Of a stretch of 30,817 nt of DNA, positions 15,626 through 22,569 are shown piece after piece. The translations under genes and the position numbers were made by a program. The DNA is from Peptococcaceae bacterium UBA3937. GTDB taxonomy: Bacteria; Bacillota; Peptococcia; DRI-13; DTU073. The notes below the pieces were generated by a model. It was not told where the DNA came from, made no database searches, and was given only the letters and a program-made list of their open reading frames with translations. Where the stretch lies: assembly GCA_002385735.1 (NCBI GenBank), contig DGEB01000009.1:1-30817 (forward strand). Reading direction: 5' to 3'. The stretch's first letter is position 1, and every line of letters starts with the position of its first letter.

Positions 15626-17185
15626 CTAACCCATTCCTGAAGGGCAGGGAATATTGATGACCTGGCCCACCACAAGAGCGTTGGGATTCGTAATCTGTGG
15701 GTTAACGGCGAGGATTTCCTGAACGGTTACACCAAATCTTCTGGCGATATTGAATAACGTGTCTCCTTTTTGGATTACATAGGTTTGCTGGATAGTGCCC
15801 GGAGGACAACTGGGCTCAACCTCGGCTCCCCTTACGGCAACAACTACCGTAATCTCTTCTGTTTCGGTGACCTTTGCCCTGATTTCCAGTACTGCCGTTT
15901 GCCGCCAGTTGGTGGTAGGAGTACTTTCTTTGGCTTCAACATTCACGTATTCAATTCGGCCGGAAACATCAACTATGTCGCCCTCCTGAACCCCTTCAAT
16001 ATGAATGAATTCGGTAAAGGGCTCTTCGACGGTCAATTCACGCAACTGGTCATCCACAGCGGAAACATAATAAACCTGCTTGTGCAAGACCCCTCTGACA
16101 ATCACCTTGTTCCGAATCGCTTCGCCTTCCAGGTTGCGCAGCTCAGCGTCTACCCGCGCCACTTTCCGGGCCGGAGTCGGCGTAATGATGTCCCCAAGCA
16201 CATTCACCTGCCGTTGTCCCCTGCCAATGACGCTTTCAATCTTCAGGGTTCTGACATCCACCTCAGCTCCCGCTACCGCAGTGACAACACTGATCGTAAT
16301 CCGGTCGGTCACCTTCGCGGTTACTTTCAGGACGACGGTTTCCCGGACGAATTTCCGGCCATTGCGGGTAACCAGTTCACTGTCCACAAACTCAATCCGG
16401 ATGTCGGTGCTTACGGTAGCCCCTTCCCTGGCTCCCTCTACCGGGACAAAGACACTGAAGGGGATATCGGCCGAAGTTTCCTTGACTTCGCCACTGGGTT
16501 CAACGACATAAAAGATTTGTTTGTGCAGTTTTCCTTTGATGAGGACTTTGCCGCGCAATATTTTTTCTTCCACGTCCTGGATTTCGGCATCAATCGATTT
16601 AATCTTTTTCGTTTCAATGGGTAGTTCAATAAAGTTGTCGCTGATGTTAAACTGTTCCATGCCCGAACCGATAATGTTTTCGATGGTAATTGTTTCGAAG
16701 GACGGCACAAGCCCTTCCCCGGACACACCGGTGACCACTTCCAGTTCGATGGTTTCAATAACCTTGACCCTGATCCTTAGAATACAGGTCTGATTGAAAA
16801 GCCGGTGACATCCGTTTTCACTGTGCTTCGTTTTTACGGCTTCCACATCACAGTATTCAATATCCACGTCTACTTTCGCTTCCATATCGGGATTAGCCCC
16901 TTTGATATGCACGAATTCCGTGATTTTTTCGTCCGGGACGGTAAACTCCTGGACATCGCCCGTAACACATTCCACATAATAAATCTGTTTATGCAAGGTG
17001 GCCTCTACAATGACTTTATTATCAATGATCTTGTGTTCCACATTGTTAATTTTGGTATCAACGCTTTCAATCTTTTTGGCTAGAACGGGCAGTGTGATGT
17101 CCCTGACCACATTGACCTGTTTGACCGCTTCGCCAATCACATTCTCTACCTTCAGGGTTCGGGTGGTAACCGAAATCTCAGCCAT
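15626..17185 (-). CDS. three-SPOCS (DUF3794) domain protein with C-terminal LysM
   Basis: 519 aa from the ATG at 17185 (AAAGGAGG 10 bases upstream). It consists of three tandem copies of a domain of about 150 residues. Each copy starts near a V(E/S)VIG..KQVNV type segment and runs through a LHKQ(I/V)(Y/F)YV strand and an EF.HI.G turn, then ends in a beta-strand before a charged ITVV or IELEVV linker. Approximate spans are 1-150, 151-305 and 306-455. Residues 469-513 are a LysM domain (YVIQKGDTLFNIARRFGVTV) that would bind peptidoglycan. SPOCS/DUF3794 proteins occur in sporulating clostridia and are linked to spore coat or cortex assembly; this role is inferred from the family. No signal peptide is present, fitting a mother-cell coat protein. 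A sigma-K-like promoter lies upstream. Confidence 0.9.
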   Translation of the reverse strand: MAEISVTTRTLKVENVIGEAVKQVNVVRDITLPVLAKKIESVDTKINNVEHKIIDNKVIVEATLHKQIYYVECVTGDVQEFTVPDEKITEFVHIKGANPDMEAKVDVDIEYCDVEAVKTKHSENGCHRLFNQTCILRIRVKVIETIELEVVTGVSGEGLVPSFETITIENIIGSGMEQFNISDNFIELPIETKKIKSIDAEIQDVEEKILRGKVLIKGKLHKQIFYVVEPSGEVKETSADIPFSVFVPVEGAREGATVSTDIRIEFVDSELVTRNGRKFVRETVVLKVTAKVTDRITISVVTAVAGAEVDVRTLKIESVIGRGQRQVNVLGDIITPTPARKVARVDAELRNLEGEAIRNKVIVRGVLHKQVYYVSAVDDQLRELTVEEPFTEFIHIEGVQEGDIVDVSGRIEYVNVEAKESTPTTNWRQTAVLEIRAKVTETEEITVVVAVRGAEVEPSCPPGTIQQTYVIQKGDTLFNIARRFGVTVQEILAVNPQITNPNALVVGQVINIPCPSGMG

Positions 17186-17225
17186 AATCTCGAAACCTCC
17201 TTTCCGCTTTGTTCTCAATTCACTT

Positions 17226-17252
17226 AAGTATATGCGCCAAATTGGAATTGGT
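17226..17252 (-). promoter_or_regulatory. candidate mother-cell sigma (sigma-K/E) promoter of the SPOCS/LysM gene
   Basis: On the minus strand, AACC has its AC at 17252-17251 and is followed after 16 bases by GCATATACTT (-10 at 17234-17226). Sigma-K prefers AC, 16-17 bases, gCATAnnnTA; the match fails only at the last A. The -10 also resembles the sigma-E box. It is about 41 bases upstream of the ATG. The remaining region, 17253-17384, holds no recognisable gene. Confidence 0.4.
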
Positions 17253-17384
17253 TCATATACTTTTTCTTTCTACCATATCGTATGTTTTTCACAGGGGAAC
17301 TGTGCCGGAATCTTAAGAAGAGCAAAAAGCATCATCCGAGCTTGTAAGCTCCCCTCATCGTCTCCGTGACGTCTTAAGGAGCGT

Positions 17385-17420
17385 AAAAAGAAAAGGATGC
17401 GCTTTTGTGCTGACGCATCC
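17385..17420 (-). terminator. rho-independent terminator of the CAP-domain gene
   Basis: The minus strand gives GGATGCG (17420-17414), a 12-base loop and CGCATCC (17401-17395), followed by TTTTCTTTTT. It is about 75 bases after the stop at 17496. Confidence 0.8.
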
Positions 17421-17495
17421 CTTTGCCTTGCGCAAAATTCAATTAGGCAACCTTGTTCGCTCTTCATTCGTGGTGAACCCCACTTATCTCAAATT

Positions 17496-18632
17496 TTACG
17501 GTTTACTGATGAAAAGCTGGGTATACATCTTCCCATAAGGCCCACCTTCCACAATCCCAATCCCGATGTGGGTGTAATTGGGGTTGAGGATGTTTTTGCG
17601 GTGCCCGGGAGAGGCCATCAGAGTTTCGTGGGCATTCTCCACGGAAGGATTCCCCGCTAAGTTTTCTCCTGCATAGCCAAATTGAATGCCCATCGTTTTC
17701 ATCATCTTAAAAGGATCCCCGTAGGTTGGCGAGATATGATCGAAGTAATTCTTGTCGATCATGTCTTGTGATTTTAGCCTGGCCGCTTTCACCAGCGCCG
17801 GATCAATGGTCAACGGGGCTACTCCGGCTTTCGCCCTTTCTTCGTTCACCAACTGCAGCATCCTTGCTTCCTCAGCGCTTAGCGCCATTGTTCCCTCTTC
17901 GGGTTTTTGTCCCTCCGGCTGATTATTTGGCCCGGTCTGACCGCCCTGTCCGGCTTGTCCGTCGTGACCGGCTGGACCGGTTTGTCCAGGCTGATCGGTT
18001 TCTCCGGTTTGAACAGGCTGCTCAGCCGGCCCGGCTTGTTCTTCCTGCTTCTTTCGGTTGCTCTCCTGCTTCCGCGGCGATTTCACCAACGTATCGCTGC
18101 CTGCTTTCTTCGAGCCAACACTTATTGAACCAGGACTTGCCTCAGCTCCGGAAGGCTCCTTAGCCCTTGCCACCAAAAGATTCTGCAGCCACACCCTGGC
18201 CAGTCCCTCTCCGGTGGAATTATTGGCTTTGAAATCGCCCTCCGTAACGGTGACCAACAACTGACCATCAATGGTTACCACATAGCTTTGATTAATCTTG
18301 TCCACCAGGGCTTTGCCGTCGCGCATGGCTTGTCCCAGTTTCTCCGCCCGGTCCAGGATAATCTGGGCTCTTTCCTGAGCGCTTAAGCCTTGATGCATAC
18401 TCCGATAGCGCAAGACCACTTCGTCATTCATGCAAAATTCATAAATTTGCGGGTCTTGCCCCATCGGTTTAATTACGAAAACATCTGACCCCTGCCGGTA
18501 TGTACGGGAAAGCAGGACCTGTTCCTGGGCTAATGCGGGGACCGAAAAAACACTGGCCAACAATGCTAAAATCACGGGTACAATCCATAAGTGGCGCATC
18601 TTTTTCAAAAAAAGCTTGCGGCGACTCTTCAT
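17496..18632 (-). CDS. secreted CAP-domain (YkwD/SCP-like) protein with Gly/Pro/Gln-rich linker
   Basis: 378 aa. Residues 1-36 are a signal peptide (basic KSRRKLFLKK, hydrophobic core, cleavage after ALAQ). Residues 37-150 are a conserved N-terminal domain with SRTYRQGSDVFVIKP and a helical QERAQIILDRAEKLGQAM stretch. Residues about 175-245 are low-complexity and collagen-like, rich in Gly, Gln, Pro and Thr (QPGQTGPAGHDGQAG). Residues about 250-378 are the CAP domain with LVNEERAKAGVAPLTID, the HISPTYGDPF loop, AGENLAGN and SPGHRKNILNPNYTHIGIG, including the two conserved His and the Glu. Bacterial CAP proteins of this YkwD group are spore or envelope associated in clostridia; molecular activity is not established. 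The ribosome site is GGGGGATTTCG before the ATG. A terminator follows. Confidence 0.9.
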   Translation of the reverse strand: MKSRRKLFLKKMRHLWIVPVILALLASVFSVPALAQEQVLLSRTYRQGSDVFVIKPMGQDPQIYEFCMNDEVVLRYRSMHQGLSAQERAQIILDRAEKLGQAMRDGKALVDKINQSYVVTIDGQLLVTVTEGDFKANNSTGEGLARVWLQNLLVARAKEPSGAEASPGSISVGSKKAGSDTLVKSPRKQESNRKKQEEQAGPAEQPVQTGETDQPGQTGPAGHDGQAGQGGQTGPNNQPEGQKPEEGTMALSAEEARMLQLVNEERAKAGVAPLTIDPALVKAARLKSQDMIDKNYFDHISPTYGDPFKMMKTMGIQFGYAGENLAGNPSVENAHETLMASPGHRKNILNPNYTHIGIGIVEGGPYGKMYTQLFISKP

Positions 18633-18677
18633 CGAAATCCCCCTTTACAACAAATTCAGCAAACAAGGTTCTTTTCT

Positions 18678-18707
18678 ATTGTAGCCGCGTTGCTTGCTGA
18701 ACCGCAA
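18678..18707 (-). promoter_or_regulatory. weak sigma-A-like promoter of the CAP-domain gene
   Basis: The minus strand gives TTGCGG (18707-18702) and TACAAT (18683-18678) with an 18-base spacer, about 46 bases before the ATG. The -10 is good and the -35 poor, so it is only a candidate. Confidence 0.3.
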
Positions 18708-18759
18708 ACTTCAAAAATCCTCCTCGTTGGCGCTCAGCCTTTATCAGAGCGCTCATCGA

Positions 18760-18797
18760 TAAAAACAACCCTCTATTACCCAAAAATAGAGGGTTGT
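18760..18797 (-). terminator. strong rho-independent terminator of veg
   Basis: A perfect 13-bp stem ACAACCCTCTATT/AATAGAGGGTTGT (18797-18785 and 18777-18765, minus reading) has a 7-base loop and is followed by a T run. It lies 66 bases after the veg stop. Confidence 0.9.
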
Positions 18798-18862
18798 GGG
18801 AATCTTTGTATATTCTCAACCAGGCTGCCTGCCCCGGACAAAATAAAAAGCCACTGAAATAA

Positions 18863-19138
18863 TCAGCAGCCCCGGGCAAATATATTGATGTCTTCTTCAC
18901 CGTTGTTTACAGTTAATTGCACCGCATCGGTCAAAATGTCAGCATAACTGAAGGAAATCCGTCTTTCCACCTGCTTTTCATCTAAGCGAATAACAAAGAT
19001 GTTGGGATAAGTGCTTTCTAGTATTCCCGTTTTTTCGATGATTTTTTTCCGTCCCTTGTTGGCTTTGAGTTTAATCGTGTTCCCCACAAAGGGATCCAGA
19101 TCCCTTTTGATGTCAGCGAAAACTTTCCTGGCTAACAA
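18863..19138 (-). CDS. veg: Veg family protein
   Basis: 91 aa, close to the usual 80-90 of Veg. Core features are DIKRDLDPFVGNTIKLKANKG (first part, about residues 8-28), GRKKIIEKTGILESTYPNIF, FVIRLDE and SYADILTDAVQLTV. Veg is an abundant, RNA-polymerase-supplied small protein of spore formers linked to biofilm control in Bacillus; its exact action is unclear. The open frame extends upstream, but the start is set at the TTG at 19138 (GAGAGGGTGA before it), because the upstream residues are promoter and leader sequence and do not match the family. The C-terminal extension after LTV (NGEEDINIFARGC) is longer than usual. It follows yabG as in Bacillus and has two very strong promoters. Confidence 0.88.
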   Translation of the reverse strand: MLARKVFADIKRDLDPFVGNTIKLKANKGRKKIIEKTGILESTYPNIFVIRLDEKQVERRISFSYADILTDAVQLTVNNGEEDINIFARGC

Positions 19139-19172
19139 TATATCACCCTCTCCCTCGTCAAACAATAAGGTA

Positions 19173-19201
19173 ATTATAACACTAAACAATTGCCTTGTCA
19201 A
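19173..19201 (-). promoter_or_regulatory. veg proximal promoter, perfect sigma-A consensus
   Basis: The minus strand has TTGACA (19201-19196), 17 bases, TATAAT (19178-19173). Both hexamers match consensus exactly with the ideal spacing. The leader would be about 28 bases long. Confidence 0.9.
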
Positions 19202-19212
19202 ATAAACATTAT

Positions 19213-19242
19213 ATTATACTAGAGCCTGCTGTGAACTGTCAA
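19213..19242 (-). promoter_or_regulatory. veg distal promoter, perfect sigma-A consensus
   Basis: The minus strand has TTGACA (19242-19237), 18 bases, TATAAT (19218-19213). Both hexamers are exact. Its start point falls near the -35 of the proximal promoter. Confidence 0.8.
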
Positions 19243-19264
19243 TACAATGAATCAAAGATTCTGG

Positions 19265-19276
19265 GCGGGGCCCCGC
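19265..19276. repeat. 12-bp perfect palindrome GCGGGGCCCCGC
   Basis: A loop-free palindrome between the yabG terminator and the distal veg promoter, followed on the plus strand by TAAAAAAACTTTTT. It may be a protein-binding site or a second termination structure. No assigned function. Confidence 0.4.
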
Positions 19277-19298
19277 TAAAAAAACTTTTTATGCCACC

Positions 19299-19328
19299 CA
19301 AAAATGTTCCGAGGGGCAAATCCGGAAC
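19299..19328 (-). terminator. rho-independent terminator of yabG
   Basis: The minus strand gives GTTCCG (19328-19323), an 11-base loop, CGGAAC (19311-19306), then ATTTTT. It starts 16 bases after the yabG stop. Confidence 0.7.
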
Positions 19329-19343
19329 ACTTTACCCGTACGC

Positions 19344-20243
19344 TTAATAGGGCGATTTGGGGAAGCCCAGGCGCAAACAGCCCCTGGTTTCTATTCCTCC
19401 GACCCCGTCTAAGCCCGTAATCGTATTGTTGATAATACTTTCCACGTTTAATGTTTCCAAAATCGAACTATAGGCCAGTTTTTCCGCAATAAAAACCGGA
19501 TCGAAAGCATGAATCAACACCCGTTGCGGGGAACTGGCAAAATTCGCTCCGGCCCCAATTAAAGCCTCATAATGGGATTGACACGCCCCCGCATAAATTA
19601 TCAGATTGTCCCGGTCCCCTTCAAAGGCCCTGGCCTTACGAACCGCCTCCACAAAATAACGGGAGTTGCGATAATTGTTTAAATCCGTGAAATCCTTACT
19701 CCCCTTCTGCAGCCCGTCATGCCCCGTTAACACCAGAATATCAGGACGATATTCCTTTAAATAATCCACTACCACTTCCGGTTGTTTCTCCTCCGACACT
19801 TCAAAGCCATAAGCCTTAATATTCAGTTGCAGATAGGTGGTTTTGCATAAATCCAGGTACTCCTTGTCCCCATCTAAATGCAGGACCGTTCCCGGCAGTT
19901 CAAAATAACTGGCTTCTTCCCCCCGCATCACATTTTTCTGGTTCTGGAAATCACGAAAAAATAACCGCGCCTGTTCCTCGACCCGTCGCACAAAAATCCG
20001 TTTTAAACAATCACTGTTTTTTTTGATGTATTCCTGCCTGTATTTTCTTATTTCGGCAGGTGTTTTCTTTTCCAAATCACAGCAGGGGGCATCGGCACAT
20101 AAGCGCACATCCAGCCCTCTTAAGAGCGCTTTCTTGCCCGATTCATCTTCAAAAAGATCCGTTATTTTAAACAAAATATCAGATTGATGGGACTTCCGTC
20201 CCACAACATCCCCTATGGCAAATTCAAATTCTTGCTCCTTCAT
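19344..20243 (-). CDS. yabG: sporulation-specific cysteine peptidase YabG
   Basis: 299 aa. YabG processes spore coat proteins in Bacillus and, in Clostridioides, the cortex hydrolase and germinant-receptor precursors. It starts FAIGDVVGRKSHQSDILFKI and carries the conserved ADAPCCDL Cys pair and the two catalytic regions LTGHDGLQKG (His175) and IIYAGACQSHYEALI (Cys221), followed by GANFASSP. Length is normal (about 290). The ATG at 20243 has GAGGAG 9 bases before it, and a good sigma-K promoter lies upstream, as expected of a mother-cell gene. The order yabG-veg is the same as in Bacillus. Confidence 0.95.
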   Translation of the reverse strand: MKEQEFEFAIGDVVGRKSHQSDILFKITDLFEDESGKKALLRGLDVRLCADAPCCDLEKKTPAEIRKYRQEYIKKNSDCLKRIFVRRVEEQARLFFRDFQNQKNVMRGEEASYFELPGTVLHLDGDKEYLDLCKTTYLQLNIKAYGFEVSEEKQPEVVVDYLKEYRPDILVLTGHDGLQKGSKDFTDLNNYRNSRYFVEAVRKARAFEGDRDNLIIYAGACQSHYEALIGAGANFASSPQRVLIHAFDPVFIAEKLAYSSILETLNVESIINNTITGLDGVGGIETRGCLRLGFPKSPY

Positions 20244-20286
20244 TTGACATCGCTCCTCATTGACAATTCCTGTTTTCTGTCCACTT

Positions 20287-20314
20287 TATTTTATGTCCGC
20301 TCAAAACTAAAGGT
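20287..20314 (-). promoter_or_regulatory. sigma-K promoter of yabG
   Basis: The minus strand has AACC (AC at 20314-20313), 17 bases, CATAAAATA (20295-20287). Both elements match the sigma-K consensus AC, 16-17 bases, CATAnnnTA exactly. It is about 45 bases upstream of the ATG, and yabG is a known sigma-K gene in Bacillus. Confidence 0.65.
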
Positions 20315-20435
20315 TAAAACAAATACACCTCTTCTCCTACCCCCTCATAAGATAATACGAATCCAGGCACAAGCTGTTTTCGCCCTTCGCGAAAGTCACG
20401 AACTACGCTGGTTAGGTCTGAAAGGAGAAAACCTG

Positions 20436-21284
20436 ATGTGGATTGCCGTCATCCCTGCCTGTAACGAAGCCGCGTCCATCACCACCGTCCTGCGCCATCT
20501 GCAAGCCTGTCATTGTTTGGCGCGCCTTCTGGTGGTCGCTAACGGTTGTACCGACGCTACCGAAGAAAACGCCCGGCAGGCGGCCGCCGCTCAAGAAGAC
20601 GCCGGCCCCAAAAATACCGGCCAGGAAAAGGCCGGCCAAATTGAAATACTTTCTTTCCCGGAGCCTCTGGGGATTGATATTCCTCGGGCGGTGGGAGCCG
20701 CCTATGCTCAAAAAAAATACCATCCGCTAGGCATTGTCTTTGTGGATGGAGATTTAATCGGCAACTTGACCGTGCCGGTCCGCAACTTAATCAACGGACT
20801 TAAACAGGGGCTTGATTTAGCCCTCACCGATTGTTATCCTGACGAAGCTCCCCATTCGGCTTTAGCCGCTTCGGTGTTAAAAGCCCGGGAAACCCTCAAC
20901 AAACAACTAAAACTGGACACAAAAATAGGCCTGGCTACCCCCAGCCATGGCCCCCATGCCATCTCCGCATCATTATTGGCCCAACTGCCGCCCCAGGTCC
21001 TGGCCGTCCCTCCGCTTGCCCTCGCTTTTGCCGCTTTGCACCACTACAAAATCGGGGTCGCCGCCACCATCGCCCATGATTTACTGGGCTCCAAAATCCG
21101 CAGTAATGACCATGCCGCCAAGATTGCCGCCACCATTATTGCCGATTGTAAGCTGGCTCTCGCCTACGCGACCGGCACCACCTGGCCGGAAGTGCTGGCC
21201 GCTTGTACTCATTCCGAGGGGCTTATGGGCTATCAAAAGCAGCGGCGTTTTGATCTGTTGAATGCTTTTTTGGACAATTTCTAA
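20436..21284 (+). CDS. family 2-type glycosyltransferase
   Basis: 282 aa from the ATG at 20436, which has AAAGGAG 8 bases upstream; the open frame upstream is not coding-like. GT-A fold markers are MWIAVIPACNEAASITTVL at 1-19, VVANGCTDATEENA at 33-46 and the metal-binding DxD FVDGDL with Asp104 and Asp106. The C-terminal half lacks membrane helices. A hydrophilic insert with a 5-residue repeat lies at 55-69. The acceptor and sugar cannot be read from sequence. It is alone on the plus strand, diverging from yabG and converging on the malic enzyme with only 21 bases between the stops and no clear terminator. Confidence 0.85.
   Translation: MWIAVIPACNEAASITTVLRHLQACHCLARLLVVANGCTDATEENARQAAAAQEDAGPKNTGQEKAGQIEILSFPEPLGIDIPRAVGAAYAQKKYHPLGIVFVDGDLIGNLTVPVRNLINGLKQGLDLALTDCYPDEAPHSALAASVLKARETLNKQLKLDTKIGLATPSHGPHAISASLLAQLPPQVLAVPPLALAFAALHHYKIGVAATIAHDLLGSKIRSNDHAAKIAATIIADCKLALAYATGTTWPEVLAACTHSEGLMGYQKQRRFDLLNAFLDNF
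20598..20642. repeat. three 15-bp tandem repeats inside the glycosyltransferase gene
   Basis: Three in-frame 15-bp units, each with a CCGGCC core, encode DAGPK, NTGQE and KAGQI (residues 55-69). The array lies between the nucleotide-binding N-terminal strands and the DxD motif, probably in a surface loop. Unit number may vary between strains. Confidence 0.7.
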
Positions 21285-21305
21285 TGGTTGCTATCGTAAC
21301 TTATT

Positions 21306-22544
21306 TCACGATTTCACGAGGCCCATGATGTTCATCGCTTGCTGCAATTCTTCCTCGTAACTCAGTTCTATTCGTGCCACCCCAGATTTTACGGCCGCTA
21401 CGGCCACGGCCGCCGCAACCCTTGGCCCGACCCGCAAATCTAAAGGTAGCGGAAGGATATTTTCAGCGGTTAATTCTCCCGCGGGGATAAGCCCGGCCAA
21501 AGCTTGGGCGGCGGCCATTTTCATCTCCTCGTTAATCTCCCTGGCCCCCACATCCAAAGCCCCCCGGAAAATCCCCGGAAAGGCCAGTACATTGTTAATC
21601 TGATTGGGATAATCCGAGCGTCCGGTTCCTACAACCCGAGCCCCGGCGGCCAGTGCCTCCTCCGGAAAGATTTCGGGAGTTGGATTAGCCATCGCCAGAA
21701 CAATGGCCTCCTGCTTCATCTTTCTAATCATCTCCCCGTCGAACAAGCCGGCTCCGGAGACGCCGATCAGGACATCCATCCCCTCCACGATCTCCGCCAA
21801 AGGCCCTTTTTTCCCATGGGGGTTGGTGAGGGTCGCCAGCATCGTTTTCTCCTCATTCATCCCTTCGGTCCGTTCCCGATAAATGGCCCCGTGCCGGTCA
21901 CAAACCACAATCTCCTCAACCCCGGCTCGCTGCAGGAGTTTGGCGATGCTGATGCCTGCCGCTCCTGCCCCGTTGATCGCAACCCGCAGCTTATTGAACT
22001 CCTTGCCGACCAATTTAGCCCCATTGAGCAGTGCCGCCAAAACAACTACGGCCGTCCCGTGCTGGTCATCGTGGAAAACGGGAATATCCAGCCGCTCCTT
22101 TAATTTTTGCTCAATCGTAAAACATTGCGGGGCGCTGATATCCTCTAAATTAATCCCGCCAAAAGTGGGCGCCACCTGCTCCACCAGTTGCACGACCGCT
22201 TCCGGTTTCTGCGCCCGCACACAGAGGGGTACCGCGTCAACCCCACCCAACTCCTTAAAGAGAACACATTTCCCTTCCATGACCGGCAGCGCCGCTTCCG
22301 GGCCGATATCCCCCAGCCCTAACACCGCGGAGCCGTCCGAAACCACCGCAATAAAATTGGACTTCATGGTGTATTGATAAACTAAAGCGTCGTCTTCCGC
22401 AATCCGCTTGCACGGTTCCGCTACCCCCGGCGTATAGGCCAAAGACAAATCATCCATCGTCTTTAAGGCAACCTTGCTTTGCACCGTCAACTTTCCTCTC
22501 AGCCTTTGATGCAGCTTTACCGCATCCTCACGGTAATCCTTCAT
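21306..22544 (-). CDS. NAD(P)-dependent malic enzyme, short form
   Basis: A 412-aa oxidative decarboxylase of L-malate to pyruvate, cytosolic. It has VALKTMDDLSLAYTPGVAEP (catalytic Tyr region, about residues 25-44), KSNFIAVVSDGSAVLGLGDIG, EGKCVLFKELGG (catalytic Lys), FHDDQHGTAVVVLAALLNG with the metal-binding Asp residues, the Rossmann motif NGAGAAGISIAKLL and MANPTPEI. It lacks the C-terminal phosphotransacetylase-like domain of MaeB, so it is the short bacterial type. It lies 25 bases after fumC with its own GGAGG site, so the two form an operon converting fumarate to malate to pyruvate. NAD versus NADP use cannot be decided. Confidence 0.93.
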   Translation of the reverse strand: MKDYREDAVKLHQRLRGKLTVQSKVALKTMDDLSLAYTPGVAEPCKRIAEDDALVYQYTMKSNFIAVVSDGSAVLGLGDIGPEAALPVMEGKCVLFKELGGVDAVPLCVRAQKPEAVVQLVEQVAPTFGGINLEDISAPQCFTIEQKLKERLDIPVFHDDQHGTAVVVLAALLNGAKLVGKEFNKLRVAINGAGAAGISIAKLLQRAGVEEIVVCDRHGAIYRERTEGMNEEKTMLATLTNPHGKKGPLAEIVEGMDVLIGVSGAGLFDGEMIRKMKQEAIVLAMANPTPEIFPEEALAAGARVVGTGRSDYPNQINNVLAFPGIFRGALDVGAREINEEMKMAAAQALAGLIPAGELTAENILPLPLDLRVGPRVAAAVAVAAVKSGVARIELSYEEELQQAMNIMGLVKS

Positions 22545-22569
22545 AAACCTTTTCCTCCATTCCCACTGC

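Noticed and set aside
15770..16624. Long plus-strand open frame (284 residues) antisense to the SPOCS/LysM gene
   Set aside because: It follows the codon bias of the repetitive sense gene, has no start signal and no recognisable domain; it is a shadow.
17885..18110. Repetitive Gly/Gln/Pro DNA in the CAP gene as a CRISPR-like or mobile repeat
   Set aside because: The repeats are short, irregular and in frame; they encode a linker and have no spacer structure.
18676..18900. 74-residue minus-strand frame between veg and the CAP gene
   Set aside because: It spans the veg terminator and overlaps the veg 3' end; no ribosome site.
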